A DNA stretch of 35,911 nt from Anaerococcus vaginalis ATCC 51170. GTDB lineage: Bacteria; Bacillota; Clostridia; Tissierellales; Peptoniphilaceae. Both the position numbers and the translations under genes were made by a program. Within the stretch, counting starts at the first letter, position 1. Every line of letters begins with the position of its first letter. Under the pieces are notes generated by a model, which did not search any database, was not told where the DNA came from, and saw only the letters and a program-made list of their open reading frames with translations. Shown here in pieces: positions 16,796 through 24,673 of the stretch. The DNA is taken from NCBI RefSeq assembly GCF_000163295.1, contig NZ_GG700527.1, forward strand, positions 1,285,442 through 1,321,352, read 5' to 3'.

Positions 16796-17911
16796 TTAAT
16801 TATCTTCATTAAGGTTATTCACATCTTCATCGAAATAATTTTCATCTTCTGTATTTTCTTCGTCTTCTTGGTTCAAATCTTCATAATCCTCATCCAAATA
16901 TTCTTCGTCTTCTTCATTACTATTTGAATTTTGATAATCTTCATTTGAATTTTCATTATCGTTAGTGTAAGTATAGTTTTGATATTCCCAATAAGAACTA
17001 TCTTCTTTTTTCCAAGATTTTAATTTATATTTTGAAAATACTTTATCAATTATCTTCCAAGTTTCTTCGTAATTAGGAATATAATAGCTTACTCCATCAA
17101 TATATTGTGGATTTCCTGGAACAGTGTAAGTTTTACATTTTTCTGAAGAAAAATTAGACATTTTGCTAGCAAAATCTATCATAGTTCCCAACGGTAAATT
17201 TGTCTTTACATCTTTAAAATATGATTCAACCAAGGAAGTCATATTTATTGTTTTTGATTTTTTTACCAATTCATTTATGATTCCTTTCATAAATTCTTGT
17301 TGAGCATTAACTCTACCAAGATCAGCATTTTGGTAAATTTTTCTAGCTCTCAAGTAAGTTAATACATCTTGTCCGTTCATTTTATTCATTCCCGGTCTTA
17401 TATGTGTATTTCCTTCATCAAGTCTTACTCCTTCAGGAACTTTGTAATTTACTCCTCCAATTTCATCAACTATATTAACAACAGCCTCAAAATTTATTTC
17501 TGCATAATAGTCAATATCAAGTCCCAAAAAATCCCTCAAAGTTTTTAAAGTAAGTTCAATTCCACCATAAGCATGAGCGTGATTTACTTTTGTAAATTCA
17601 TCTCTAACCTTTACTCTAGAATCTCTAGGGATTGATAAAATATCAACTTTTCCCGTTTCAGAATTTATTTTACAAAGCATAATTGTATCTGTCCTTGTAG
17701 GCTCAGGATTTTCTTTATTTTTACTTGCATCAACTCCAACCAAAAGCACAAGAATTTCGTTATCAACCTTTTTTCCCTTATTATTTTCAGCAGCCTCAGC
17801 CCCATAATTATCTATATTTTTTTTATCCTGTAATTTATTTAAATAGGCATTTGAAGAAAAAAATACAAATAATGCCACCATAATCGTTATTAAAAATCTT
17901 TTAAATCTCAT
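16796..17911 (-). CDS. LytR-CpsA-Psr (LCP) family cell-wall ligase
   Basis: A 371-residue membrane-anchored enzyme that transfers undecaprenyl-linked glycopolymers to peptidoglycan outside the cell. A signal anchor spans residues 6-24. The LCP domain has LLVGVDAS at 56-63, R73 and D75 in TRTDTIML, SIPRDSRV at 93-100 with the phosphate-binding arginines, and KVNHAHAYGG. It closes with the usual GNPQYIDGVSYY block. The last 50 or so residues are an unusual, disordered tail rich in Asp, Glu and Asn. An AAGGAG site and an extended -10 promoter lie upstream. It shares an intergenic promoter region with the divergent HAD gene and probably an mRNA with fni. Confidence 0.93.
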   Translation of the reverse strand: MRFKRFLITIMVALFVFFSSNAYLNKLQDKKNIDNYGAEAAENNKGKKVDNEILVLLVGVDASKNKENPEPTRTDTIMLCKINSETGKVDILSIPRDSRVKVRDEFTKVNHAHAYGGIELTLKTLRDFLGLDIDYYAEINFEAVVNIVDEIGGVNYKVPEGVRLDEGNTHIRPGMNKMNGQDVLTYLRARKIYQNADLGRVNAQQEFMKGIINELVKKSKTINMTSLVESYFKDVKTNLPLGTMIDFASKMSNFSSEKCKTYTVPGNPQYIDGVSYYIPNYEETWKIIDKVFSKYKLKSWKKEDSSYWEYQNYTYTNDNENSNEDYQNSNSNEEDEEYLDEDYEDLNQEDEENTEDENYFDEDVNNLNEDN

Positions 17912-17933
17912 AATATCTCCTTCTCATCTTGTA

Positions 17934-17939
17934 ATTATA
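17934..17939 (-). promoter_or_regulatory. Extended -10 of the LCP-fni transcript
   Basis: TATAAT with TG one base upstream (TGCTATAAT) lies 22 bases before the LCP start, followed by AGAAGGAGATATT and ATG. No strong -35 is seen, as is common for extended -10 promoters. Confidence 0.6.
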
Positions 17940-17986
17940 GCATAAAAAAAGACTTAATAAAAATAAGAAATTTCAAAAAAATATGA

Positions 17987-17992
17987 TATAAT
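17987..17992 (+). promoter_or_regulatory. Extended -10 touching the start of the HAD gene
   Basis: TGATATAAT ends six bases before the ATG at 17999 on the plus strand. Transcription would then begin at or next to the A of the start codon, giving a leaderless mRNA. No ribosome binding site is present before this ATG. Confidence 0.5.
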
Positions 17993-17998
17993 CAAACT

Positions 17999-18823
17999 AT
18001 GATTAAGCTAATAACAATTGATATAGACGGAACCTTGCTTACAAATACAAGACGTCTTCCAAAAAAAAATAAAGAAATGATATTAAAAGCAAAAAAATTA
18101 GGAGCACATATAGCTCTAGTAAGTGGCAGACCATTTTCTGGAATTCTTCCTTATGTCAAAGAACTAGACCTAGAACATGAAGGTCATTTTTCAATTTCCC
18201 AAAACGGATCCTATATTTTTGACAACTACACTAAGGAAATCATCACAGGAGTTTTTCAAAAACCAAAAGATTTAATTAATCTTGATAAGGCTTTGAAAAA
18301 TTTTAAAGTTCAAGTTTCAGCCATGGATGATGATAGTTTTTATACAAGACATAAAAATCCAAATATTTTGACAAGATTCGATTCTTTTATTACAAAATTA
18401 AAATTACAAAAAATTTCCTACAATGATTTTGACGAAAATAAAAATTTTGGTAGATTTTTGGTTATGGGATGGCCTTGGAATATTGAAAAAGTAATGGACA
18501 ATATGCCAAGTTTTGTAAACGAAAATTATTACTACGCAAAAACAGCTCCCGTTTTAATTGAAGTTATGAACAAAAACGCAAACAAGGGAAATGCCATAAA
18601 ATTAATGAGCGAAAAATTAGGATTTAAAATCGATGAAATAATGGCTATTGGAAATGAAATGAACGATATACCAATGCTAGATATGGCAGGATTTTCCGTT
18701 GCAATGGAAAACGCCAACGATTATCTAAAACCCCACGCAGATTATATAACTTTATCAAATAATAAAGCAGGAGTTGGAGAAGCTATAGAAAAATTAATAG
18801 AAAATAATTTTGAAAAATTTTAA
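17999..18823 (+). CDS. Cof-type HAD-IIB phosphatase
   Basis: A 274-residue cytoplasmic sugar-phosphate or nucleotide phosphatase of the Cof/YidA group. Motif I is DIDGTLL at residues 8-14, motif II is LVSGRPF near 39-45, and motifs III and IV are NANKGNA and GNEMNDIPML near 190-222, with a C2 cap between. The start cannot be farther in because motif I begins at residue 8, yet no Shine-Dalgarno sequence precedes it. The gene is alone on the plus strand between the LCP gene and the suf operon and ends at a shared bidirectional terminator. Substrate unknown. Confidence 0.93.
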   Translation: MIKLITIDIDGTLLTNTRRLPKKNKEMILKAKKLGAHIALVSGRPFSGILPYVKELDLEHEGHFSISQNGSYIFDNYTKEIITGVFQKPKDLINLDKALKNFKVQVSAMDDDSFYTRHKNPNILTRFDSFITKLKLQKISYNDFDENKNFGRFLVMGWPWNIEKVMDNMPSFVNENYYYAKTAPVLIEVMNKNANKGNAIKLMSEKLGFKIDEIMAIGNEMNDIPMLDMAGFSVAMENANDYLKPHADYITLSNNKAGVGEAIEKLIENNFEKF

Positions 18824-18835
18824 AAATTTAAATGA

Positions 18836-18870
18836 AAAAGCATTCCTAGATTTTTCTAAGAATGCTTTTT
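18836..18870. terminator. Bidirectional terminator between the HAD gene and the suf operon
   Basis: AAAAAGCATTC pairs with GAATGCTTTTT, with further TAG/CTA pairing inside, and has A- and T-runs on each side. It ends the plus-strand HAD gene and the minus-strand suf transcript. The stop codon of the small membrane protein lies within it. Confidence 0.85.
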
Positions 18871-19062
18871 GTTTTCTTTAAATTTTTTGTATTTTACATA
18901 GGCGTTTGCGCCCATTAATATGCTTGCTAATAAAATTATCCACCAATATTTTTTGTCACTTATATATTGAATTACGGTAAGAATTATTAAAAGCACAAAA
19001 GTTATTGCACTTGTTATAAATTCCAAAATCCTATAATCTTTGAAAAAATTATTATTTGACAT
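18856..19062 (-). CDS. Small two-span membrane protein
   Basis: A 68-residue protein with two hydrophobic segments (about 13-31, ILEFITSAITFVLLIILTV region, and 38-53, YWWIILLASILMGANA) and a short basic tail ending KFKENKKHS. I do not recognise a family. It overlaps sufU by 11 bases and is the last gene of the suf transcript, with its stop codon inside the terminator stem. The tight coupling suggests it is really expressed. No iron-sulfur-related motif is visible. Confidence 0.65.
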   Translation of the reverse strand: MSNNNFFKDYRILEFITSAITFVLLIILTVIQYISDKKYWWIILLASILMGANAYVKYKKFKENKKHS

Positions 19063-19486
19063 CTTTATCTATCACTTCGTCCAAAGTTTTCCAAGATAAA
19101 AGCGCACATTTTACCCTTTGTGGCATATTGGAAATATTTTGGAAAGCTGCTGCATCTCCAATTTTTTCCAAATCTTCATCGCTTATATCTTCTCTTTTTA
19201 TCATGCCGATATAAATTTTTGCCATCTCTTTTGCTTCTTCAATTGTTTTTCCTACAATTTCATCGCACATTACAGAAGTTGCAGCTTGGCTTATTGCACA
19301 ACCGTGTCCTGTAAAAGCTGCCTCTGTTATTACGTTTCCATCATGTTTTAATTCCAAAACAATTTCATCTCCACATGAAGGATTGTGGCCTGGCTCTTTT
19401 ATATCTGGATTTTCTAAATTTCTTTTATTTTTTTGATTTCTAGAATTTTCAAGAATTACTTGAGTATAAACATCGTTTAAGTCCAT
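19052..19486 (-). CDS. sufU: SUF sulfur-transfer/scaffold protein SufU
   Basis: Zinc-dependent sulfurtransferase (144 residues) that accepts persulfide from SufS in Fe-S cluster assembly. Zinc/sulfur ligands match SufU: C38 and D40 in PSCGDE, C63 in HGCAISQ, and C127 in RVKCALLSW. The insertion of about 18 residues relative to IscU, between the last two motifs, is present, supporting SufU rather than IscU. Overlaps the sufS stop by one base in a TAATG junction. Confidence 0.95.
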   Translation of the reverse strand: MDLNDVYTQVILENSRNQKNKRNLENPDIKEPGHNPSCGDEIVLELKHDGNVITEAAFTGHGCAISQAATSVMCDEIVGKTIEEAKEMAKIYIGMIKREDISDEDLEKIGDAAAFQNISNMPQRVKCALLSWKTLDEVIDKDVK

Positions 19487-20706
19487 TAAAGTCCCATCAC
19501 CTTTCTTACATTTTTAAGCTCTTTTGCAAAATATTCTACTTCTTCTTTAGTATTATATATGGCAAATGATACTCTGCAAGTTGAAGATACATCAAGGTAG
19601 GTGTGAAGTGGCATTGCGCAATGATGACCGCTTCTTACAGCAATTCCTTTCATATCCAAAATTGTTGCAACATCGTGTGGATGAATATCATCAAAAGTAA
19701 ATGCTACAACTGAGCCTGTATTTCTTTTTTCTGGGAAAAATACTTTTATATGGTCAATATCTTTTATCAAATCATAGGCATATCTTGCAAGTTTATTTTC
19801 ATGTTCATAAATATTTTCCACACCAATTTTATTCATAAAATCAATGGCAGCAGAAAGACCTACAACTCCACCTACATCTTGAGTTCCTGCTTCAAATCTT
19901 TGGGCAGGTTTTGCAAAAGTAGATTCTTGCTCATAAACATATTCAATCATATCGCCACCAAGATTGTATGGTTTTAATTTTTCAAGTAAATCATATTTTC
20001 CGTACAAAATTCCAATTCCCATTGGTCCATACATTTTGTGGGCAGAAAAAGCAAGAAAATCACAATCCAAATCTTTTACATCAATTTTTTTGTGAGGAGC
20101 AAGTTGGCAAGCATCTACTATTGAAATTGCTCCAACTTCATGAGCAAGTTTTGTAATTAATTTTTGATCAGTCATCTCTCCAGTCACATTTGATGAGGCT
20201 GTGATTGAAACAATTTTTGTTTTATCTGTAATTTTTTCTTTCAATTCGTCATAATTTAAAGAATAATCATCATTTAAATAAACGTATTTTAAAATTGCCC
20301 CGGTTTCTTTGCAAACTCTTTGCCAAGGAACTAGGTTTGCATGGTGTTCTAAAATTGAAATTACAATTTCATCGCCTTTTTTCAAATTTTCACAAGCGTA
20401 AGAATAGGCTATAAGATTTAAAGATTCTGTTGCATTTCTCGTATAAATTATTTCTTCGGATTTTTCTGCATTTATAAAATCTTTTATCTTTTCTCTTGTA
20501 TTTTCAAAAGCTTCTGTCGCCTTCCATGATAAAAAGTGAGCTCCTCTGTGAGGATTAGCATTTGAATATTTGTAATAGTCAGCTTGGGCATTTATAACTG
20601 AGATCGGATTTTGGCTAGTTGCCGCAGAATCTAGATAAATAACTTTTTTTCCAGTATTTTTTTCATCCAAAAATGGAAATTCTTTTCTTATTTTTTCTAT
20701 ATCCAT
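19486..20706 (-). CDS. sufS: Cysteine desulfurase SufS
   Basis: PLP enzyme (406 residues, typical group II length) that takes sulfur from cysteine for Fe-S clusters. The Schiff-base lysine is K224 in FSAHKMYGP, and the persulfide cysteine is C363 in RSGHHCAMP. PLP contacts are at ATESLN, EHHAN and SIVDACQ. It lies one base after sufD and overlaps sufU, its partner. Confidence 0.97.
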   Translation of the reverse strand: MDIEKIRKEFPFLDEKNTGKKVIYLDSAATSQNPISVINAQADYYKYSNANPHRGAHFLSWKATEAFENTREKIKDFINAEKSEEIIYTRNATESLNLIAYSYACENLKKGDEIVISILEHHANLVPWQRVCKETGAILKYVYLNDDYSLNYDELKEKITDKTKIVSITASSNVTGEMTDQKLITKLAHEVGAISIVDACQLAPHKKIDVKDLDCDFLAFSAHKMYGPMGIGILYGKYDLLEKLKPYNLGGDMIEYVYEQESTFAKPAQRFEAGTQDVGGVVGLSAAIDFMNKIGVENIYEHENKLARYAYDLIKDIDHIKVFFPEKRNTGSVVAFTFDDIHPHDVATILDMKGIAVRSGHHCAMPLHTYLDVSSTCRVSFAIYNTKEEVEYFAKELKNVRKVMGL

Positions 20707-20707
20707 C

Positions 20708-21754
20708 TTAATCCCTCGTATTCATTGCGTGAACTTTGTATCTTACTTTCTCTCTCAATTCTTCATGGTCAATTTTATCAATTGTTGGTGCGAAATTTGC
20801 TTCAAGCATCAAACTTTCAGCTTTTCTTTTGGAAAAACCTCTGCTCATTATATAAAATAACATTGCCTTATCAAATCTTCCAACGCTTGCAGCGTGTTCT
20901 CCTGTTACATCTTTTTCTTCATTCAATAAAACTGGTGCTGATCTGTTAATAGCATCTGGACTTAGCATTACTGCATAATCTCCAATTTTCCCATCAGCGT
21001 GTTCACATCCTCTTTTAAGATCAACTACACCCTTCCATCTTTTTTCAGCTTTTCCTTTAAGGGCACCATTAAACATACAATTTGATTTTGTTACTTTTGC
21101 CTTGTGATCGTTAAAAGCTCCGATGTCTAGAAAATCTTCGTTTTGTTTGAAATAAACTCCATTTTCTTCAAGATTTGATTCTTCTCCATCAAGGAAATTT
21201 CTAATATTTACATAAGACTTGTCTGCACCAAGTTCAATATAAGAAATATCAAAATTTGCCCTGTCGCCAATAATTGATGAAATTTGTTGTAAATTAAGAG
21301 AATTTTCTAATAAATCTACTACTACAACCAATTTCACAAAAGAATCTTCTTCAAGATTTACCCTTATCAAAGAATTTAGGTAAGAAGATTTGCCTTTTGT
21401 TTGAGAAAAATTAATTAAAAATGAAGATTTTGATCCTTTTTTTGCATTTATATCAATTTTATTAACCAATTGATTTGAATTTTCGTCAAGATTTAAATTT
21501 ATAAATTCTAAATCTTTTTCTCCATCAACATCTCTGTAAATATCTAAATTATTAAATTCTTTATTTTCTATCAAAAAATCTTTTGAAAGTCCGTAATTTT
21601 TTTGATTAAAAATTTCATCTAAAGATTTGTTTTCATCATTTGAACTTTCAAAATTTTTATAAGCTTTTTTTTCATTTAAACTTGGAGCTTTTTCGCTATA
21701 ATTTAGCTTGGTGTATGACCAAGTAGGCTCTCTCATTACATTTACTTTTTCCAT
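20708..21754 (-). CDS. sufD: Fe-S cluster assembly protein SufD
   Basis: SufB-like scaffold subunit of the SufBCD complex (348 residues). The beta-helix core is shorter and less conserved than SufB. Near the C-terminus, DHKAKVTKSNCMFNGALKG and VGRFDKAMLFYIMSRGFSKR match the SufB/SufD family, and the usual His of SufD is present in GCEHADGK. The start overlaps the sufB stop by one base (TGATG). A second ATG six codons downstream, giving MREPTWSYTKLNY, is possible. Confidence 0.93.
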   Translation of the reverse strand: MEKVNVMREPTWSYTKLNYSEKAPSLNEKKAYKNFESSNDENKSLDEIFNQKNYGLSKDFLIENKEFNNLDIYRDVDGEKDLEFINLNLDENSNQLVNKIDINAKKGSKSSFLINFSQTKGKSSYLNSLIRVNLEEDSFVKLVVVVDLLENSLNLQQISSIIGDRANFDISYIELGADKSYVNIRNFLDGEESNLEENGVYFKQNEDFLDIGAFNDHKAKVTKSNCMFNGALKGKAEKRWKGVVDLKRGCEHADGKIGDYAVMLSPDAINRSAPVLLNEEKDVTGEHAASVGRFDKAMLFYIMSRGFSKRKAESLMLEANFAPTIDKIDHEELREKVRYKVHAMNTRD

Positions 21755-23169
21755 CAGCCATTTGCTCCTTCCAATTCCATATCAATCAAATTGTTCATCT
21801 CAACTGCATATTCCAAAGGCAATTCTTTTGCAACCGGCTCTGCAAATCCTCTTACAATCATAGATTTTGCTTCGTTTTCTGGAATTCCCCTACTCATTAG
21901 ATAAAAGATTTGTTTTTGGTCAAGAGAACCAATTTTTGCTTCGTGACCGCAATCAACTTCATCATTTCTAATATCAAGAGTTGGTATTGTATCTGATTTT
22001 GACTCACGTGATAACATCAAGTTTTCACAATCAACAGTTGACTTTGATCCTTTGGCATTTTTACCAATTTTTACATAAGATCTTGTCATAGATTTTCCAT
22101 TTCCTTGAGTAATAGATTTTGTAAGAGCAGTTGAGTAAGTGTTTGGTGCGTTATGAATCATTGAACAACCATTGTCAATATATTGACCGTTTGATGCATA
22201 AGTTATTCCTGTATATTCTGCTCTTGCTCCTTCGCCATTTAAAATTGTGGTTGGATAAAGCATTGAAACTTTTGAACCAAAAGATCCAGAAATCCATTCA
22301 ACTTGACCGTTTTCTTCAACGATTGCTCTTTTTGTATTAAGGTTGTACATATTTCTTGACCAATTTTCTATTGTAGAAAATCTTACTTCGGCATCCTTAT
22401 GAACAAATATTTCTACACTTCCAGCGTGAAGATTCACAACATTATATCTTGGTGCAGAACATCCTTCTATAAAATGAACTTTTGCTCCTTCTTCTGCAAT
22501 AATCATTGTGTGTTCAAATTGCCCAGCTCCTGGTGCGTTCAATCTATAATAAGATTGAAGAGGAATATCAACATTTACTCCCTTTGGAACATAAATTAAA
22601 GAACCACCAGACCAAACTGCACCGTGAAGGGCTGCATATTTGTGAAGTGTTGGAGGAATTGCTCTTTGAAAATATTTGTGAACAATTTCTTCATGTTCTC
22701 TCAAAGCTGTATCAAAATCTGTAAAAATTACTCCTTGATCTGACAAATGTTTTTGAATTGAATGGTAAACTTCCTCACTGTCATATTGAGCTCCAACTCC
22801 TGCAAGAGATTCTTGTTCAGCTTGAGGAATTCCTAACCTATCAAAAGTATCTTTTATTTCTTCTGGAAGAGCATCCCAATTACTTTTTTTGTCAGTTTTT
22901 GGCTTAACATAAGTTGTTATGTCTGCCATATTTAATTCAGAAAGATCTGGTCCCCATGATGGATTTTCTGTTTTTTCAAAAATCAAAAGAGATTGAAGTC
23001 TTCTTTTTAGCATCCACTCTGGTTCATTTTTCTTTTTTGATAATTCTTCAACTATTTTTTTATTTAAACCCTTGTCGGAAATATCTGAGTATTCAAATTT
23101 GTCAATGACATCATAAATACCCCTATCAATATCCTTAAAGGATGATTCATCAAATTTTTTTTCTGTCAT
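21754..23169 (-). CDS. sufB: Fe-S cluster assembly protein SufB
   Basis: Main scaffold of the SufBCD complex where the cluster is built. I start it at the ATG at 23169, just after the sufC stop, giving 471 residues (normal). The open frame runs ten codons upstream from a TTG inside sufC. Hallmarks are EPEWMLKRRLQSL, SGGSLIYVPKGVNVDIPLQ, FIEGCSAPRY, NWSRNMYNLNTKRA and the C-terminal IGSLDQKQIFYLMSRGI. Catalytic-type residues Cys and Glu of the core are kept in CENLMLS and NDEVDCGHEA. Confidence 0.96.
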   Translation of the reverse strand: MTEKKFDESSFKDIDRGIYDVIDKFEYSDISDKGLNKKIVEELSKKKNEPEWMLKRRLQSLLIFEKTENPSWGPDLSELNMADITTYVKPKTDKKSNWDALPEEIKDTFDRLGIPQAEQESLAGVGAQYDSEEVYHSIQKHLSDQGVIFTDFDTALREHEEIVHKYFQRAIPPTLHKYAALHGAVWSGGSLIYVPKGVNVDIPLQSYYRLNAPGAGQFEHTMIIAEEGAKVHFIEGCSAPRYNVVNLHAGSVEIFVHKDAEVRFSTIENWSRNMYNLNTKRAIVEENGQVEWISGSFGSKVSMLYPTTILNGEGARAEYTGITYASNGQYIDNGCSMIHNAPNTYSTALTKSITQGNGKSMTRSYVKIGKNAKGSKSTVDCENLMLSRESKSDTIPTLDIRNDEVDCGHEAKIGSLDQKQIFYLMSRGIPENEAKSMIVRGFAEPVAKELPLEYAVEMNNLIDMELEGANG

Positions 23170-23170
23170 A

Positions 23171-23902
23171 TTAAACCCACTCATATCCTTCTTTTTCAAT
23201 TTTTTCCATTAGGCTTGCATCAGATGTTTCTTTGATTACTCCATCTTTTAAAACATGAACATAATCAACATCAATGTTTTCTAATAATTCGTTGTGGTGA
23301 GTTACAACTATTACAGCATTATCTTCGTTTAAATAATTTTTTATTCCTTCACTTACAATTCTTACCGCATCAACATCAAGTCCTGAATCAGTTTCGTCAA
23401 GCATAGCAAGTTTTGGATTTAAAATTTTTAATTGCAAAATTTCAGATTTTTTTCTTTCTCCACCAGAAAATCCTACATTTACATATCTGTTTGCATATTC
23501 TTCAGATAATTTTAAATCATCCATTTCTTTTTTTAGTTCTTTATTAAATCCTAAAATTGAAGGTTTTTTTCCTGTTACTTCTTCTTTTGCTTGCTTTAGA
23601 AAATCTCTAAGCTTTACACCATTAATCGCATCAGGAGATTGGAAAGACATAAAAATTCCTGCCTTTGCTCTTTTATCAGTTGTTAATTCTGTTATATCTT
23701 CTCCTTCAAAAAATATTTTTCCTTCTGTTACATCGTAAGCTGGATTCGCCATTACAGCGTTCATGAATGTAGATTTTCCTGAACCATTTGATCCCATTAT
23801 TACATGAACTTCTCCAGCATTAACTTTTAAATTTATTCCTTTTAATATTTCAGTATCTCCAACTGAAACATGTAAATTTTCAACTTTTAATAATTCTTTC
23901 AT
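23171..23902 (-). CDS. sufC: Fe-S cluster assembly ATPase SufC
   Basis: ABC-type ATPase subunit of SufBCD (243 residues). Walker A is GSNGSGKS at 37-44. The signature is FSGGERKKSEILQ, Walker B is LAMLDETDSGLD, and the switch histidine lies in VVTHHNEL. First gene of the suf operon, with an AGAGG site. Directly upstream is a TTGACA/TATACT promoter overlapped by an inverted repeat. Operon order here is sufC-B-D-S-U, unlike the sufCDSUB order of Bacillus. Confidence 0.97.
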   Translation of the reverse strand: MKELLKVENLHVSVGDTEILKGINLKVNAGEVHVIMGSNGSGKSTFMNAVMANPAYDVTEGKIFFEGEDITELTTDKRAKAGIFMSFQSPDAINGVKLRDFLKQAKEEVTGKKPSILGFNKELKKEMDDLKLSEEYANRYVNVGFSGGERKKSEILQLKILNPKLAMLDETDSGLDVDAVRIVSEGIKNYLNEDNAVIVVTHHNELLENIDVDYVHVLKDGVIKETSDASLMEKIEKEGYEWV

Positions 23903-23954
23903 TTCTTACCTCTTTTTTCCTAACTTTTGAGAAAATAAATTTATATACATTTAA

Positions 23955-23982
23955 AGTATACTGCTTTAGTACGGATTGTCAA
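23955..23982 (-). promoter_or_regulatory. suf operon promoter with candidate operator
   Basis: On the minus strand TTGACA (23977-23982) and TATACT (23955-23960) are 16 bases apart, about 50 bases before sufC. The spacer and -10 contain the inverted repeat TACT-N5-AGTA (23959-23971). A palindrome over the promoter fits control by a dimeric repressor, for example an Rrf2/IscR-type Fe-S sensor. The regulator is inferred only. Confidence 0.65.
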
Positions 23983-24083
23983 AACTTGAAATCTTAACAT
24001 TTTTATATGAAATTTTAAAAAATAATTTTTAATTTTTTTTAATCTTACAAAATTATTAATTTTAAAAATTTTCGCAAAGAAAA

Positions 24084-24107
24084 AACACTTTTTCTATCAA
24101 AAGTGTT
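24084..24107 (-). terminator. Terminator of ptsH
   Basis: AACACTTTT/AAAAGTGTT stem with a six-base loop, followed by TTTTTTC on the minus strand, 45 bases past the ptsH stop. Separates ptsH from the suf promoter. Confidence 0.85.
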
Positions 24108-24151
24108 CTCTAAATAAGTATTAATTTTTATTTTTAAATAAATTTAAATCG

Positions 24152-24418
24152 CTAATAATTAGATAATTTATTTTCTACCAAATCAACTAAACTTTTTACA
24201 GCTTCTTCTTCGTCATCGCCTTGAGCCTTTATTATAATTTCTTCGCCTTTTCCGGCACTCATAGACAAAACTGACATAATTGATTTTGCATTATAAATTC
24301 TTCCATCTTTTTCTACATTTATATCGCACGCATGCTTTACAGCTTCTCTTATAAAAATAGAAGCAGGTCTTGCGTGTAAACCGATTTCATTTACAAGCGT
24401 AACTTTTTCCTCGTACAT
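24152..24418 (-). CDS. ptsH: Phosphocarrier protein HPr
   Basis: Small (88 residues) phosphate carrier of the PTS, passing phosphate from enzyme I to sugar-specific EIIA. The active-site H15 lies in GLHARPAS, and the regulatory S46 in AKSIMSVL is the HPr kinase site used for carbon catabolite control in Gram-positive bacteria. It stands alone without ptsI, has its own promoter (24496-24524), an AATGGAGG site and a terminator. Confidence 0.96.
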   Translation of the reverse strand: MYEEKVTLVNEIGLHARPASIFIREAVKHACDINVEKDGRIYNAKSIMSVLSMSAGKGEEIIIKAQGDDEEEAVKSLVDLVENKLSNY

Positions 24419-24495
24419 ATTACCTCCATTAATTGTTGATAAATAAAATTCTATAACTATTATTTTTTTAACTATAATCCTTAAATCTTAAATAT

Positions 24496-24524
24496 ATTAT
24501 ACACGTTTTCCTGACATAATACAA
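24496..24524 (-). promoter_or_regulatory. ptsH promoter
   Basis: TTGTAT (24519-24524) and TATAAT (24496-24501) on the minus strand with a 17-base spacer, about 77 bases before the ptsH ATG. A plausible sigma-A promoter. Confidence 0.6.
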
Positions 24525-24657
24525 TACTTGCATTTTTGAAAATAATAGTTAAAAAAATATTAAATTTTTAGAAAATGATTTCCTTTTCTGTAAATATTAT
24601 AGCACGAAAAAATTTTTTAACAAGGATTTTAATTATCTTACTTAGCAAAATAAAAAA

Positions 24658-24673
24658 AGAGGTGCAAACCTCT
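24658..24673 (-). terminator. Terminator at the left end of repeat element B
   Basis: On the minus strand AGAGGT-TTGC-ACCTCT is followed by seven T. It can stop transcripts from pepD that cross element B. The sequence just before it reads TTTGTCTACACTTTGAG, the same motif that precedes the terminator of element A. Confidence 0.8.

Noticed and set aside
19052-23902. Defence or novel multi-gene system around suf
   Set aside because: All five main genes are standard SUF components. Only the small membrane protein is unexplained.
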